Source: DATAEK01 sp036258055 (GTDB lineage Bacteria > Acidobacteriota > Vicinamibacteria > Vicinamibacterales > 2-12-FULL-66-21). From it: 18,433 nt of DNA. This document shows, piece by piece, positions 1 to 8,413 of this stretch (the first letter of the stretch is position 1; every line of letters starts with the position of its first letter). The position numbers were made by a program, and so were the translations under genes. The notes beneath the pieces were generated by a model. That model saw only the letters and a program-made list of their open reading frames with translations, ran no database searches and was not told the origin of the DNA. The stretch lies in the NCBI GenBank assembly GCA_036258055.1, contig DATAEK010000240.1, positions 1 to 18,433 on the forward strand, given 5' to 3'.

Positions 1-2
1 TC

Positions 3-176
3 ACACTGTCGCGCCTGGTACGAGCCGGCGGAGGCGGTGGCAGCATCTTCGACCCTCCCGTTCAAGCCTTCGTCATCCCGGTGCTCATCATCCTGCTGAT
101 CGGGGCCCTCGCGACGTGGATCCCTTCGCGACGGGCGCTGAAAATCGATCCGGCGGTCTTGCTGAAAACGTCCTGA
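3..176 (+). CDS. ABC transporter permease, MacB/FtsX family (C-terminal end only)
   Basis: Only the last 57 codons lie in the window; the reading frame enters from the left edge and stops at TGA 174-176. The visible part holds a last transmembrane segment (FVIPVLIILLIGALATWI) followed by the short cytoplasmic tail PSRRALKIDPAVLLKTS. A final helix followed by P-x-R-R-A-x-x-I-D-P-x-x-x-L is the usual ending of MacB/FtsX-type permeases, including the large ADOP-type permeases abundant in Acidobacteriota. Such proteins couple an ATPase to periplasmic transport or mechanical work. The substrate cannot be judged from this fragment, and the partner ATPase would lie outside the window. Confidence 0.8.
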   Translation, partial: TLSRLVRAGGGGGSIFDPPVQAFVIPVLIILLIGALATWIPSRRALKIDPAVLLKTS

Positions 177-321
177 TCGGCGATGTCTGGCCCCGTCCAG
201 ACCCAGTTCTTCGAGCGGCCTCCTCTTTCCCGGTGTCGCTTGACCGTGTGCCCGTAAGTCGTTGAGATTTCCGAGAAGGTCTGGTGAGGCAGCCGGCATC
301 ATCCTTGCCCTTGTGTTCCTC

Positions 322-609
322 ATGCGGACCTTGTGCGAACGACTTCACGGTTTCAGTCGCAACGACAGTGGCCAGGACTTGATCGAGTACGCGATCCTCG
401 CCGGCCTGATCGCCTTGGGCTCGACGGCGCTGCTGCCTGACCTCGGCGACAACATGCGATCGATGTACGGTCGCGCGTCCGCGGCGCTTCACCGAACGAG
501 CGACAGTGTCGATGCGATGATGGTCCGTTCGGCCGACGGGCCGATTGCGGTAATGGATCAGAAGCCGTCCAAAGCGGGCACGGAGTCCACGACTCGCCGG
601 CGCCGCTGA
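322..609 (+). CDS. Flp-family type IVb pilin
   Basis: This is a 95-residue protein from the ATG at 322. A TTG at 262 would add 20 residues before the pilin leader and is less likely. The sequence has a short basic leader, then SGQDLIEYAILAGLIALG at residues 16-33. This is the Flp prepilin signature: cleavage after G17 leaves Q18 as residue 1 and puts Glu and Tyr at positions 5 and 6, followed by a hydrophobic helix to about residue 38. The polar tail after residue 45 (many Ser, Arg and Asp) is long for an Flp pilin, which is often only 50-70 residues. Flp pilins are processed by a TadV-type peptidase and assembled by the Tad machine; no tad genes lie next to it here. No good ribosome binding site precedes either start. 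Confidence 0.8.
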   Translation: MRTLCERLHGFSRNDSGQDLIEYAILAGLIALGSTALLPDLGDNMRSMYGRASAALHRTSDSVDAMMVRSADGPIAVMDQKPSKAGTESTTRRRR

Positions 610-649
610 TCGATCGGCGGGTTATGCTGTCATAAGCAACGCGCATCCC

Positions 650-679
650 TTGACGCTCAAAATCGCATCGCCTTATACT
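650..679 (+). promoter_or_regulatory. sigma70-like promoter before the thr operon
   Basis: TTGACG at 650-655 and TATACT at 674-679 are separated by 18 bases, a near-consensus pair and the best promoter in the window. Transcription would start near 686, 50 bases before the terminator hairpin at 729-760. An 11-bp direct repeat CAACGCGCATC flanks the promoter (637-647 and 714-724), and TGACGCT occurs at 651-657 and 701-707. These repeats could be regulator sites, but they are short. Confidence 0.55.
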
Positions 680-685
680 CGCCTC

Positions 686-760
686 ACCGACATGCAGCGG
701 TGACGCTGACGGACAACGCGCATCGCAGACCCGCCGCTTACGAGCGGCGGGTTTTTTTTT
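686..760 (+). ncRNA. putative ~75-nt short transcript or attenuator leader
   Basis: This is the interval between the predicted start site and the terminator T-run. It can form a 5-bp stem CAGCG/CGCTG (695-699 with 704-708) capped by a GTGA tetraloop, followed by the terminator hairpin. AGCGG at 696-700 can also pair with CCGCT at 734-738, the left arm of the terminator. That gives a possible antiterminator of up to 7 bp (696-702 with 732-738, one G-U pair) that excludes both hairpins. The unit sits directly upstream of the thr operon, so it may be an attenuated leader for it, or a free small RNA. I recognise no known riboswitch or RNA family, and the existence of the RNA is inferred only from the flanking signals. 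Confidence 0.35.
729..760 (+). terminator. Rho-independent terminator
   Basis: A perfect 10-bp GC-rich stem, ACCCGCCGCT (729-738) with AGCGGCGGGT (743-752), has the tetraloop TACG and runs directly into an uninterrupted T-tract ending at 760. This is the clearest intrinsic terminator in the window. It could end transcription of the pilin gene (stop at 609), of the short unit started at 650-679, or both. Confidence 0.9.
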
Positions 761-832
761 GACCGGGCGGAGCGCCGCACCCACGCGAGCGGACGGGCCC
801 TGGCGGATCGAAACATCACGTGACAGCGAGCG

Positions 833-1741
833 ATGACGATGGCGACGGATCCGAACCGCGTTGAGCGCGGCGAGATCGTCGTGCCGGGCTCAATCAGCAA
901 CCTGGGACCGGCCTTCGACTCGCTCTCGGTCGCGGTTCGCTTGTATCTGCGCGTCCGGATCGTGGACGTGATCGACGAGTCACCGGACAGGCTGGAGTTC
1001 GAGTTCGTGGACTGTCCCATTCCGGAAGACAACCGCATCGCGCGCGCATTCACGCTGGCGCGGGAGCGAATCGGTGCGCGCACGCCGGGCCTCAGGCTCG
1101 AGGTGCGAAGCGAGATCCCAATCCGCGCGGGGCTTGGCAGCAGCGGCGCGGCGGCCGTCGCCGGACTGAGGTTGTACGAGTCGCTCACGGCGCCGCGGCC
1201 GGTCACGGACTGGCTGCGGCTCGCCAGCGAAATCGAAGGGCATCCCGACAACGCGGCAGCGGCGCTCAACGGAGGGCTGTCCCTGAGCTGTCAGCTCGAT
1301 GACGGCCGCGTGACGGCGCGTGGAATGCCCTGGCCCGCGGCGATCCACTTCGTGGTGGCGACGCCCGACACCCCTCTAGAGACGGCCCGTGCGCGCGCGG
1401 TTCTGCCCGCGTCCGTGCCACTGAAGGACGCAATCTTCAACCTGCAGCGGGCCCTGATGCTCCTGCGCGCGCTGCAGGCGGGAGACGCCGGCGATCTTCG
1501 TGAGGCGATTCGCGACCGCTGGCATCAGCCGTATCGTGCGGCGCTCGTGCCGGGACTGCAGGAGGCGCTGGCAATCGACCATCCGGCCGTCCTCGGCGTG
1601 TGTCTCAGCGGCGCCGGTCCTTCGGTTGTGGCGCTGGCGACGGCTGACTCAGCGCCCGAGGCCGGGCACGTCCTCGAGGGTGTGTATCGCCGCCTGGGCC
1701 TGACGTGTACGATCAGAACGTTGAAAGCACATCAATCATGA
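833..1741 (+). CDS. thrB: homoserine kinase
   Basis: This 302-residue GHMP-family kinase phosphorylates homoserine with ATP to O-phosphohomoserine, the penultimate step of threonine synthesis, in the cytoplasm. The N-terminal strand GSISNLGPAFDSLSVAV (19-35) is typical of ThrB. The ATP-binding GHMP loop PIRAGLGSSGAA lies at 96-107, EGHPDN at 135-140, and the C-terminal glycine motif SGAGPS at 259-264. Length is normal for the family. A second ATG lies two codons downstream at 839; neither has a strong Shine-Dalgarno. The stop overlaps the next gene's ATG (ATGA, 1738-1741), so the two are translationally coupled. It is the first gene of a four-gene threonine operon. Confidence 0.93.
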   Translation: MTMATDPNRVERGEIVVPGSISNLGPAFDSLSVAVRLYLRVRIVDVIDESPDRLEFEFVDCPIPEDNRIARAFTLARERIGARTPGLRLEVRSEIPIRAGLGSSGAAAVAGLRLYESLTAPRPVTDWLRLASEIEGHPDNAAAALNGGLSLSCQLDDGRVTARGMPWPAAIHFVVATPDTPLETARARAVLPASVPLKDAIFNLQRALMLLRALQAGDAGDLREAIRDRWHQPYRAALVPGLQEALAIDHPAVLGVCLSGAGPSVVALATADSAPEAGHVLEGVYRRLGLTCTIRTLKAHQS

Positions 1742-2979
1742 GTTTCTCTCTACGTTGCCATCTCTGCCACACGAGCTTCCCTTCCGGTCCGTTATGGGTC
1801 TGCGACCGCTGTTTGGGCCCCCTCGAGGTCACCTACGATTACGACGCCATTCGCCGCCTGATCTCGCGCGATCTCATCGAGAGCCGCCCGGAGAACCTCT
1901 GGCGGTACCGCGAGCTGCTGCCGATCGAAGGAGAGCCCAGGACCGGCCTGCATTCGGGCTTCACGCCGCTCGTTCGCGCCGAGCGCCTCGCCGCACGTCT
2001 TGGCGTGCGTGAGATCTACGTGAAGGACGACTCGGTCAACCATCCGACCTGCTCGTACAAGGACCGCGTCGTCTCGGTGGCCGCCACGCGCGCCGTCGAG
2101 CTCGGGTTCACCGTGTTTGCGTGTGCGTCCACGGGCAATCTGGCGAACAGCGTCGCGTCGCATGCGGCACGCCTCGGTCTCGCGTGCTCGGTCTTCATCC
2201 CCGACGACCTGGAGATCGGCAAGGTCACCGGCGCCAGCGTCTACCGGCCGCGCATCATCGCCGTGCGCGGAAACTACGACGACGTGAACAGGCTCTGTAC
2301 CCAGGTCGCGGACAAGTACGGCTGGGGCTTCGCGAACATCAACCTTCGCGCCTACTATGCGGAAGGCGCGAAGACGTATGGATTCGAGATTGCCGAGCAG
2401 CTCGGTTGGCGGTTCCCGCGACACGTTGTCTCCCCAGTCGCCGGCGGCACGCTCCTGCCGCGGATCCTGAAGGGTTTCGAAGAGTTGCGTGACCTCGGGC
2501 TGGTCGCGGGCGATCTCCCGGCGATCCATGCCGCGCAGTCGGCCGGCTGCGCTCCGGTCGTCAGAGCGCTCGACGCCGGCCTCGAGTACCCGGATCCGGT
2601 GAAGCCGAAGACGCTGGCCAAATCGATCGCGATCGGAAACCCTGCTGACGGCTTCCAGGTGTTGCGCTCGGTGCGCGCGACCGGCGGGTCGGGCGCGATG
2701 GTCGAGGAAGACGAGATCATCGCCGGCATTCAGTTGCTGGCCGAAACTGAAGGCATCTTCACCGAGCCCGCGGGCGGGACGACGATGGCCGCGACGAAAC
2801 AGCTGATCGAGCGCGGAGTGATTCCGCGCGACGAATCAATCGTGGTCTGCATCACTGGCAACGGCTACAAGACCGTCGAGGTCATGAGCGGTCGCGGCGT
2901 CGAGCCGATTCGCATCGGTCGATCGCTGCAGGACTTCGAGGCGATCGCCGACACCGCGGCCCCTGCGACCGCCTCCTGA
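1738..2979 (+). CDS. thrC: threonine synthase-like PLP enzyme (first paralog)
   Basis: This 413-residue fold-type II PLP enzyme most likely converts O-phosphohomoserine to threonine. An N-terminal zinc-ribbon-like element has paired cysteines CHLC (7-10) and CDRC (22-25). TPLVRAERLAARLG (76-89) is the usual substrate-entry segment. The PLP lysine should be K108 in HPTCSYKDR, where most relatives have an N-P-T-G-S-F-K-D-R-type motif, so Cys and Tyr here are variations. A glycine loop SPVAGGTLLP follows in the large domain. The ATG at 1738 overlaps the thrB stop; an upstream in-frame start at 1705 would lie deep inside thrB and is rejected. It is only distantly similar to the next gene, so it is not a recent duplicate. 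It could have a shifted specificity within the threonine synthase family. Confidence 0.82.
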   Translation: MSFSLRCHLCHTSFPSGPLWVCDRCLGPLEVTYDYDAIRRLISRDLIESRPENLWRYRELLPIEGEPRTGLHSGFTPLVRAERLAARLGVREIYVKDDSVNHPTCSYKDRVVSVAATRAVELGFTVFACASTGNLANSVASHAARLGLACSVFIPDDLEIGKVTGASVYRPRIIAVRGNYDDVNRLCTQVADKYGWGFANINLRAYYAEGAKTYGFEIAEQLGWRFPRHVVSPVAGGTLLPRILKGFEELRDLGLVAGDLPAIHAAQSAGCAPVVRALDAGLEYPDPVKPKTLAKSIAIGNPADGFQVLRSVRATGGSGAMVEEDEIIAGIQLLAETEGIFTEPAGGTTMAATKQLIERGVIPRDESIVVCITGNGYKTVEVMSGRGVEPIRIGRSLQDFEAIADTAAPATAS

Positions 2980-2996
2980 GTCGGGAGGGCGACGTC

Positions 2997-4339
<1,343 letters not shown>

Positions 4340-4340
<1 letters not shown>

Positions 4341-6856
4341 TGGAGCCGGCCGGATCGTCCGGGGCGCGCACGGCGCTCGAGGTGTGGAAGTTCGGAGGCG
4401 CATCGCTCGCTGACGCCGCGGCCATCCGCAGGGCCGTCAGCCTCATCGCCGACCATCGCGGGCGGCTCGTTGTCGTCGCCTCGGCTCTGGCGGGTGTCAC
4501 GGATCTTCTGCTCAGCGGCGCGGTGAAGGCCGTTGGCGGCGAGCCTCGCGTCGCCGCGCGAGCGTCGGCGCTCTTCCTTCGGCGCCATCGCGACGTCGTC
4601 CGCGACATTCTGCCGAGCGGGCCGGCGCGGCGTTCGCTTCTCGCCTCGATCGACGCATCGGCCCGTGAGTACCACGAGTTGTGCGCAGCCGTGGCGGTGC
4701 TGGGTCACCTCGCACCGCGCGCCTCCGACATGCTCGCCTCGCGCGGCGAGCGGATCGCGGCAGCCATTCTTACGGCCGCTCTGACTCGCGCCGGCGTTCG
4801 CGCCAGCCTCGTCGATGCGTTGACGGTCGTCAGCACCGATGGCCATCATGGCGGCGCCGCGCCGAACCTGGCGGAGACAAACCGCCGCGTGCGACGGGTC
4901 CTTCGTCCGATCCTCGCGGACGGCCGCGTGCCGGTCGTCCCGGGCTTCATCGGTTGCGCACCGGATGGAAGCCCGACGACCCTCGGGCGCGGTGGATCGG
5001 ACTTGACCGCAACGCTTCTGGCGCGGCCGCTCGGCGCGCGCGGCGTCGCGTTGTGGAAAGACGTTCCCGGCATCCTGACGGCAGACCCTCGCCTGGTGCC
5101 CGATGCCAGGCTCATTCCCCATCTCCATCATCGCGAAGCCGCCGAGGTCGCGCACTACGGCGCGAAAGTTCTGCACCCGCGCGCCCTGATTCCTCTCGCC
5201 GGCAGCCGGATCCGGCTTCACGTCCGTTCGTTTCTCGATCCCACTCAATCGGGGACCGAAGTCTCCGCGCAACGCGGCGCTCCCGGGTATCCGGTCAAAG
5301 CGGTTGCCATCGTGTCGCGCCAGGCGATCGTGACGGTTTCGGGCAAGGGCATGATTGGCGTGCACGGTATCGCGGCGAGAACGTTCGGAGCGATCGAATC
5401 CGAGCGGCTGTCGGTGTCGACCATCTTCCAGGCGTCATCGGAGAGCTCGATCGGCTTCACACTACCCGAGGCAGAGGCCGATCGTGCGGTACAGAGCGTG
5501 CGGAACGCTTTTCGAAACGAGCTTGCCAGCGGATTGATCGATGACGTGACGGCACGGAAAGGAATGGCGGTCGTCGCCGTGGTCGGCGACGGCATGGCCG
5601 GCAGCCCCGGTGTTGCAGCGCGCGTGTTCACCGCGCTCGCATCAGCCCGCATCAACGTCGTCGCCATCGCGCAGGGATCGTCCGAGCGCAACATCTCGTT
5701 TGCCGTGACCGCCGAGGACGCGCCGGAAGCGGCCCGGCGCGTACACGCGGCGTTTCAACTCTCGAAGATTGGCGGCGGGCGGCCGGTGGCCAGCCCGCGG
5801 ACCGACGTCGTGCTTCTCGGGTTCGGTCGCGTCGGGCGCGCGCTCGCGGATCAGATTGCCGGATCCAACGGGCAGGCCAGCGTTCGTGTCGTCGGCCTGC
5901 TCGATCGATCCGGGTACGTGTTCGAACCGCGCGGTCTCTCGAGGAAGCGTCTGCTGGAGCTCGCGCGAAAGAAGGATGCAGGCGGGCTTCTCGCCTCGCT
6001 CGGCGGCCGCGCCGCACCGGCGGTCCAGGCCGTGACGCTGATGGCGGGGCATGCCGTCTCACGTCCCGTACTTGTCGACGTCACGAGCGAGGAAACCGGC
6101 GACCTGCTGCGGACCGCGCTCGGCCAGGGGTTCAGCGTCGTCCTCGCGAACAAGAAACCGCTCGCCGGATCCTGGGAGAGCTACGCGACGCTCCTCTCGG
6201 CCCTGAACGTCTCGGGGCGCCAGCTGCGCTACGAAGCCACGGTCGGCGCCGGCCTGCCGATTATCGACACCTATCAGAAGCTGGTCGAAACGGGCGATCG
6301 CGTCCTGCGCATCGACGGCTGCGTCAGCGGGACGCTGATGTACGTCGTCTCGGCGGTGTCAGCCGGACGGCCGTTCTCCCAGGCGGTTCGCGAGGCGGTC
6401 GAGCGTGGCTACGCCGAACCCGATCCGCGAGAAGACCTGTCGGGAATGGACGCGGCACGCAAGGCCCTGATCCTGGCGCGGCTCATGGGCTATCGCGGTC
6501 CGGCACCGACGCCGCACAATCTCGTCGCGAAGCCTCTGAGAAAGCTGCCGCTCGCGGAATTCCTGAAGCGGCTGTCGTCGAGTGACGAGGATTGGGCTGC
6601 GAGGGTTCAGCGTGAGGCGGTCAGGGGCCGCGTGCTGCGCTACGTGGTCACGGCAACGCCGCGCAGCGTATCCGCGAAGCTCGTCGCCGTCGACGCGTCG
6701 AGCCCGTTCGGCTCGCTCCAGGGAACGCGCAACCTCGTCGCGTTCACGACACAGCGGTATCGCACCGAACCGCTCGTCATCAGCGGCCCCGGCGCAGGGC
6801 CCGAGGTCACCGCGGCAGGAATCCTCAACGACATCTATTCGCTCGCATCGCGGTAG
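4340..6856 (+). CDS. thrA: bifunctional aspartate kinase / homoserine dehydrogenase
   Basis: This 838-residue fusion catalyses the first and third steps from aspartate to threonine. The aspartate kinase domain spans about 14-300: WKFGGASLAD near 16-25 (usually KFGGTS, so Ala replaces Thr), GRGGSDLTATLLA (216-228), and KDVPGILTADPR (240-251). Two ACT-type regulatory domains lie near 327-395 and 408-475, where threonine feedback is expected in this family. The homoserine dehydrogenase domain runs from about 488 to the end, with the nucleotide-binding loop LLGFGRVGRA (492-501), LANKKPLAG, YEATVGAGLPII and DGCVSGTLMYV. The frame is open upstream into thrC, but the AK domain sets the start at ATG 4340, overlapping the thrC stop (TGATG). 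It is the last operon gene; no clear terminator follows, only a repeat array. Confidence 0.95.
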
Positions 6857-6866
6857 GTAGCTTGCA

Positions 6867-6985
6867 GGTTCTCGGTTCCGGTTCGGGGTTCGAGCGTTCA
6901 GCGTTCCAAAGTTCTCGGAGTCGAACCTTGAACCATTAGAACCGAGAACCTGAACCGAGAACTGAGAACCGAGAACCCTCGAACC
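6867..6985 (+). repeat. degenerate heptamer array A (GGTTCTC / GAGAACC)
   Basis: The intergenic space between thrA and the PQQ gene is almost wholly made of a degenerate 7-nt unit. In the left half the unit reads GGTTCNN, with TTC starting at 6869, 6876, 6882, 6889, 6897, 6904 and 6912. In the right half the orientation flips to AACCGAG, with AAC starting at 6924, 6931, 6940, 6947, 6953, 6960, 6967, 6974 and 6982. The flip makes a perfect 14-bp inverted repeat (6865-6878 with 6939-6952). A large cruciform or RNA hairpin is possible, but there is no T-run, so a classical terminator is unlikely. Confidence 0.85.
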
Positions 6986-6989
6986 TTAG

Positions 6990-6995
6990 TATGAT
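6990..6995 (+). promoter_or_regulatory. possible -10 box just before the PQQ gene
   Basis: TATGAT lies 8 bases before the ATG at 7004, and no Shine-Dalgarno lies between them. If it is the -10 element, transcription would start at or within a few bases of the start codon, giving a leaderless or nearly leaderless mRNA. No convincing -35 is seen: that position falls inside repeat array A. Confidence 0.3.
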
Positions 6996-7003
6996 CCCCC
7001 GCG

Positions 7004-8299
7004 ATGTCGTGCTTTTCTCGATTTGCGGTCGCGGCGATACTCGCCGTCTTTGCAACGCTCACGCTCCTTGCTGCCGCTGATCCGGTCGCGATGATTCCAG
7101 TCGAAGGCGAGGGCGCCAGGTACTGGACGCGCTGGCGCGGACCGTCGGGCCAAGGTCAGGTCGACGGCACAGGGTATGTCGATGCCTGGTCGCCGACGAC
7201 CAACCTCAAGTGGAAGGTGGCGGTACCGGGCCGGGGGCACTCGTCGCCGATCGTGTGGAAGGATCATCTCTTTCTCACGACAGCCGATGATTCGGGATTG
7301 AAGATCTCGCTCGTCGCCTATCGTCGCAGCACCGGCGCGCTGCTCTGGCAGTCAACCGTACCGGCCACGCATACCGAGCACGTCTACGCGAAGAACAGCC
7401 ACGCCTCAGCGACGCCGACGACCGACGGCCAGCGTGTCTACGCGTCGTTCGGAACGCACGGCCTGGCCGCGTTCGACTTCAGCGGCAAGCTGGTGTGGCA
7501 TCAGAAGCTCGGCGACGTGAACAACTATCACGGCAGCGCCGGATCCCCGGTCCTCTACAAGGATCGGTTGTTCCTCTATCAGGATCACGACGGCTCGGGC
7601 ACGCTGAAGTCGTTCGTCGCGGCGTTCGACGCGAAGACCGGCAACGTCGTCTGGAAAAAGGATCGAATCGAATCGGTCGGTTGGGGCACGCCGATCGTGA
7701 TCAACGCCGGCGATCACGACGAGCTCATCGTCAGCAGTCAGCGACGCGTGTACGCCTACGATCCCGCGACCGGCGCCGATCTCTGGACCGTCCGCGGGAA
7801 TACGTTCGAGGTGATCCCGACGCCCGTGGTCGGTCACGGCCTCGTGTTCTGCTCGTCAGGACGCGCCGGCCCGACCCTCGCGATCAAACCAGGGGGGAAA
7901 GGGGACGTGACGTCCACTCACGTGGCCTGGACGTCACCCCGCGGCTCCCCCTTCGTCCCCTCGGCACTGATCCATGGCGATCTGCTCTACATGATCAACG
8001 ACATGCAGAGCATTCTCACCGTGCTCGATGCCAGGACCGGCACACCGGTCTATCAGGGACGGCTCGGCGAGGCCACGCGGGAAGGCTTTTCGTCTTCGCC
8101 GGTCGCGATTGGCGACAAGCTGTTCTTCACGAACGATCGCGGTCAGACCTTCGTCGTGCAGGCGGGACCGGAGTTCAAGCTGCTGCATGTCAACGAGCTC
8201 GGCGCCACGGTTCTCGCCTCGCCGGCACTTGTCGACGGGACCTGGTACTGGAGGACGGATCGCGAGCTCATTGCCATTGGGACTGGCGCAGGCCGCTGA
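7004..8299 (+). CDS. PQQ-binding-like beta-propeller repeat protein, exported
   Basis: This 431-residue protein begins with a signal peptide: a basic start, a hydrophobic core at about 7-24 and cleavage near AAA-D. The mature part opens with WTRWRGPSGQGQ (41-52), the usual first strand of bacterial PQQ-repeat (PF13360-like) proteins. It then shows repeated blade motifs of the type T-G-x-x-x-W or A-x-x-A-x-T-G: RSTGALLWQS, DAKTGNVVWKK, DPATGADLWTV and DARTGTPVYQG. It should fold as a seven- or eight-bladed propeller in the periplasm or outer envelope. The family holds both BamB-like scaffolds and quinoprotein-like enzymes; no dehydrogenase catalytic motif is evident, so a structural or binding role is more likely. 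It stands alone, with repeat arrays on both sides. Confidence 0.85.
   Translation: MSCFSRFAVAAILAVFATLTLLAAADPVAMIPVEGEGARYWTRWRGPSGQGQVDGTGYVDAWSPTTNLKWKVAVPGRGHSSPIVWKDHLFLTTADDSGLKISLVAYRRSTGALLWQSTVPATHTEHVYAKNSHASATPTTDGQRVYASFGTHGLAAFDFSGKLVWHQKLGDVNNYHGSAGSPVLYKDRLFLYQDHDGSGTLKSFVAAFDAKTGNVVWKKDRIESVGWGTPIVINAGDHDELIVSSQRRVYAYDPATGADLWTVRGNTFEVIPTPVVGHGLVFCSSGRAGPTLAIKPGGKGDVTSTHVAWTSPRGSPFVPSALIHGDLLYMINDMQSILTVLDARTGTPVYQGRLGEATREGFSSSPVAIGDKLFFTNDRGQTFVVQAGPEFKLLHVNELGATVLASPALVDGTWYWRTDRELIAIGTGAGR
7907..7937. repeat. inverted repeat inside the PQQ gene
   Basis: GTGACGTCCA (7907-7916) and TGGACGTCAC (7928-7937) form a perfect 10-bp stem. The 11-nt loop contains the palindrome CACGTG. 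With a 2-nt bulge, three more G-C pairs (7902-7904 with 7938-7940) extend the stem. It lies within coding sequence that reads as normal family protein (GKGDVTSTHVAW), so it may be chance or may pause transcription. Confidence 0.6.
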
Positions 8300-8304
8300 G
8301 GGGA

Positions 8305-8402
8305 ATGGGAAATGGGCCATGGGCCATGGGAGATGGGCCATGGGTGGGCCATGGGAGATGGGCCGGGCCATGGGACATGGGCCATGGGACATGGGAGATG
8401 GG
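8305..8402 (+). repeat. heptamer array B (ATGGGNN)
   Basis: ATGGG begins at 8305, 8312, 8319, 8326, 8333, 8340, 8351, 8358, 8370, 8377, 8384, 8391 and 8398. Ten of the twelve spacings are exactly 7 bases; the other two are 11 and 12. The two variable positions are mostly CC, AG or AC, so many units contain the self-complementary CCATGG. The array fills the space from the PQQ stop to just before the acyl-CoA ligase start. It leaves an open frame that could add about 34 low-complexity residues to the ligase, but I regard these as non-coding. Confidence 0.93.
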
Positions 8403-8413
8403 CAGTGGAAAGA

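Noticed and set aside
700..762. A 20-codon GTG-started leader peptide reading into the terminator (two Thr codons)
   Set aside because: There are only two Thr codons, no ribosome binding site, and the frame runs through the hairpin and T-run; not enough for a classical thr leader.
6865..6952. Array A inverted repeat as a terminator for the thr operon
   Set aside because: The 14-bp arms are 60 bases apart and no T-run follows.
8312..8413. N-terminal extension of the acyl-CoA ligase rich in Met, Gly, His and Trp
   Set aside because: It is translated heptamer array B; the family's N-terminus is satisfied by the start at 8414 or later.
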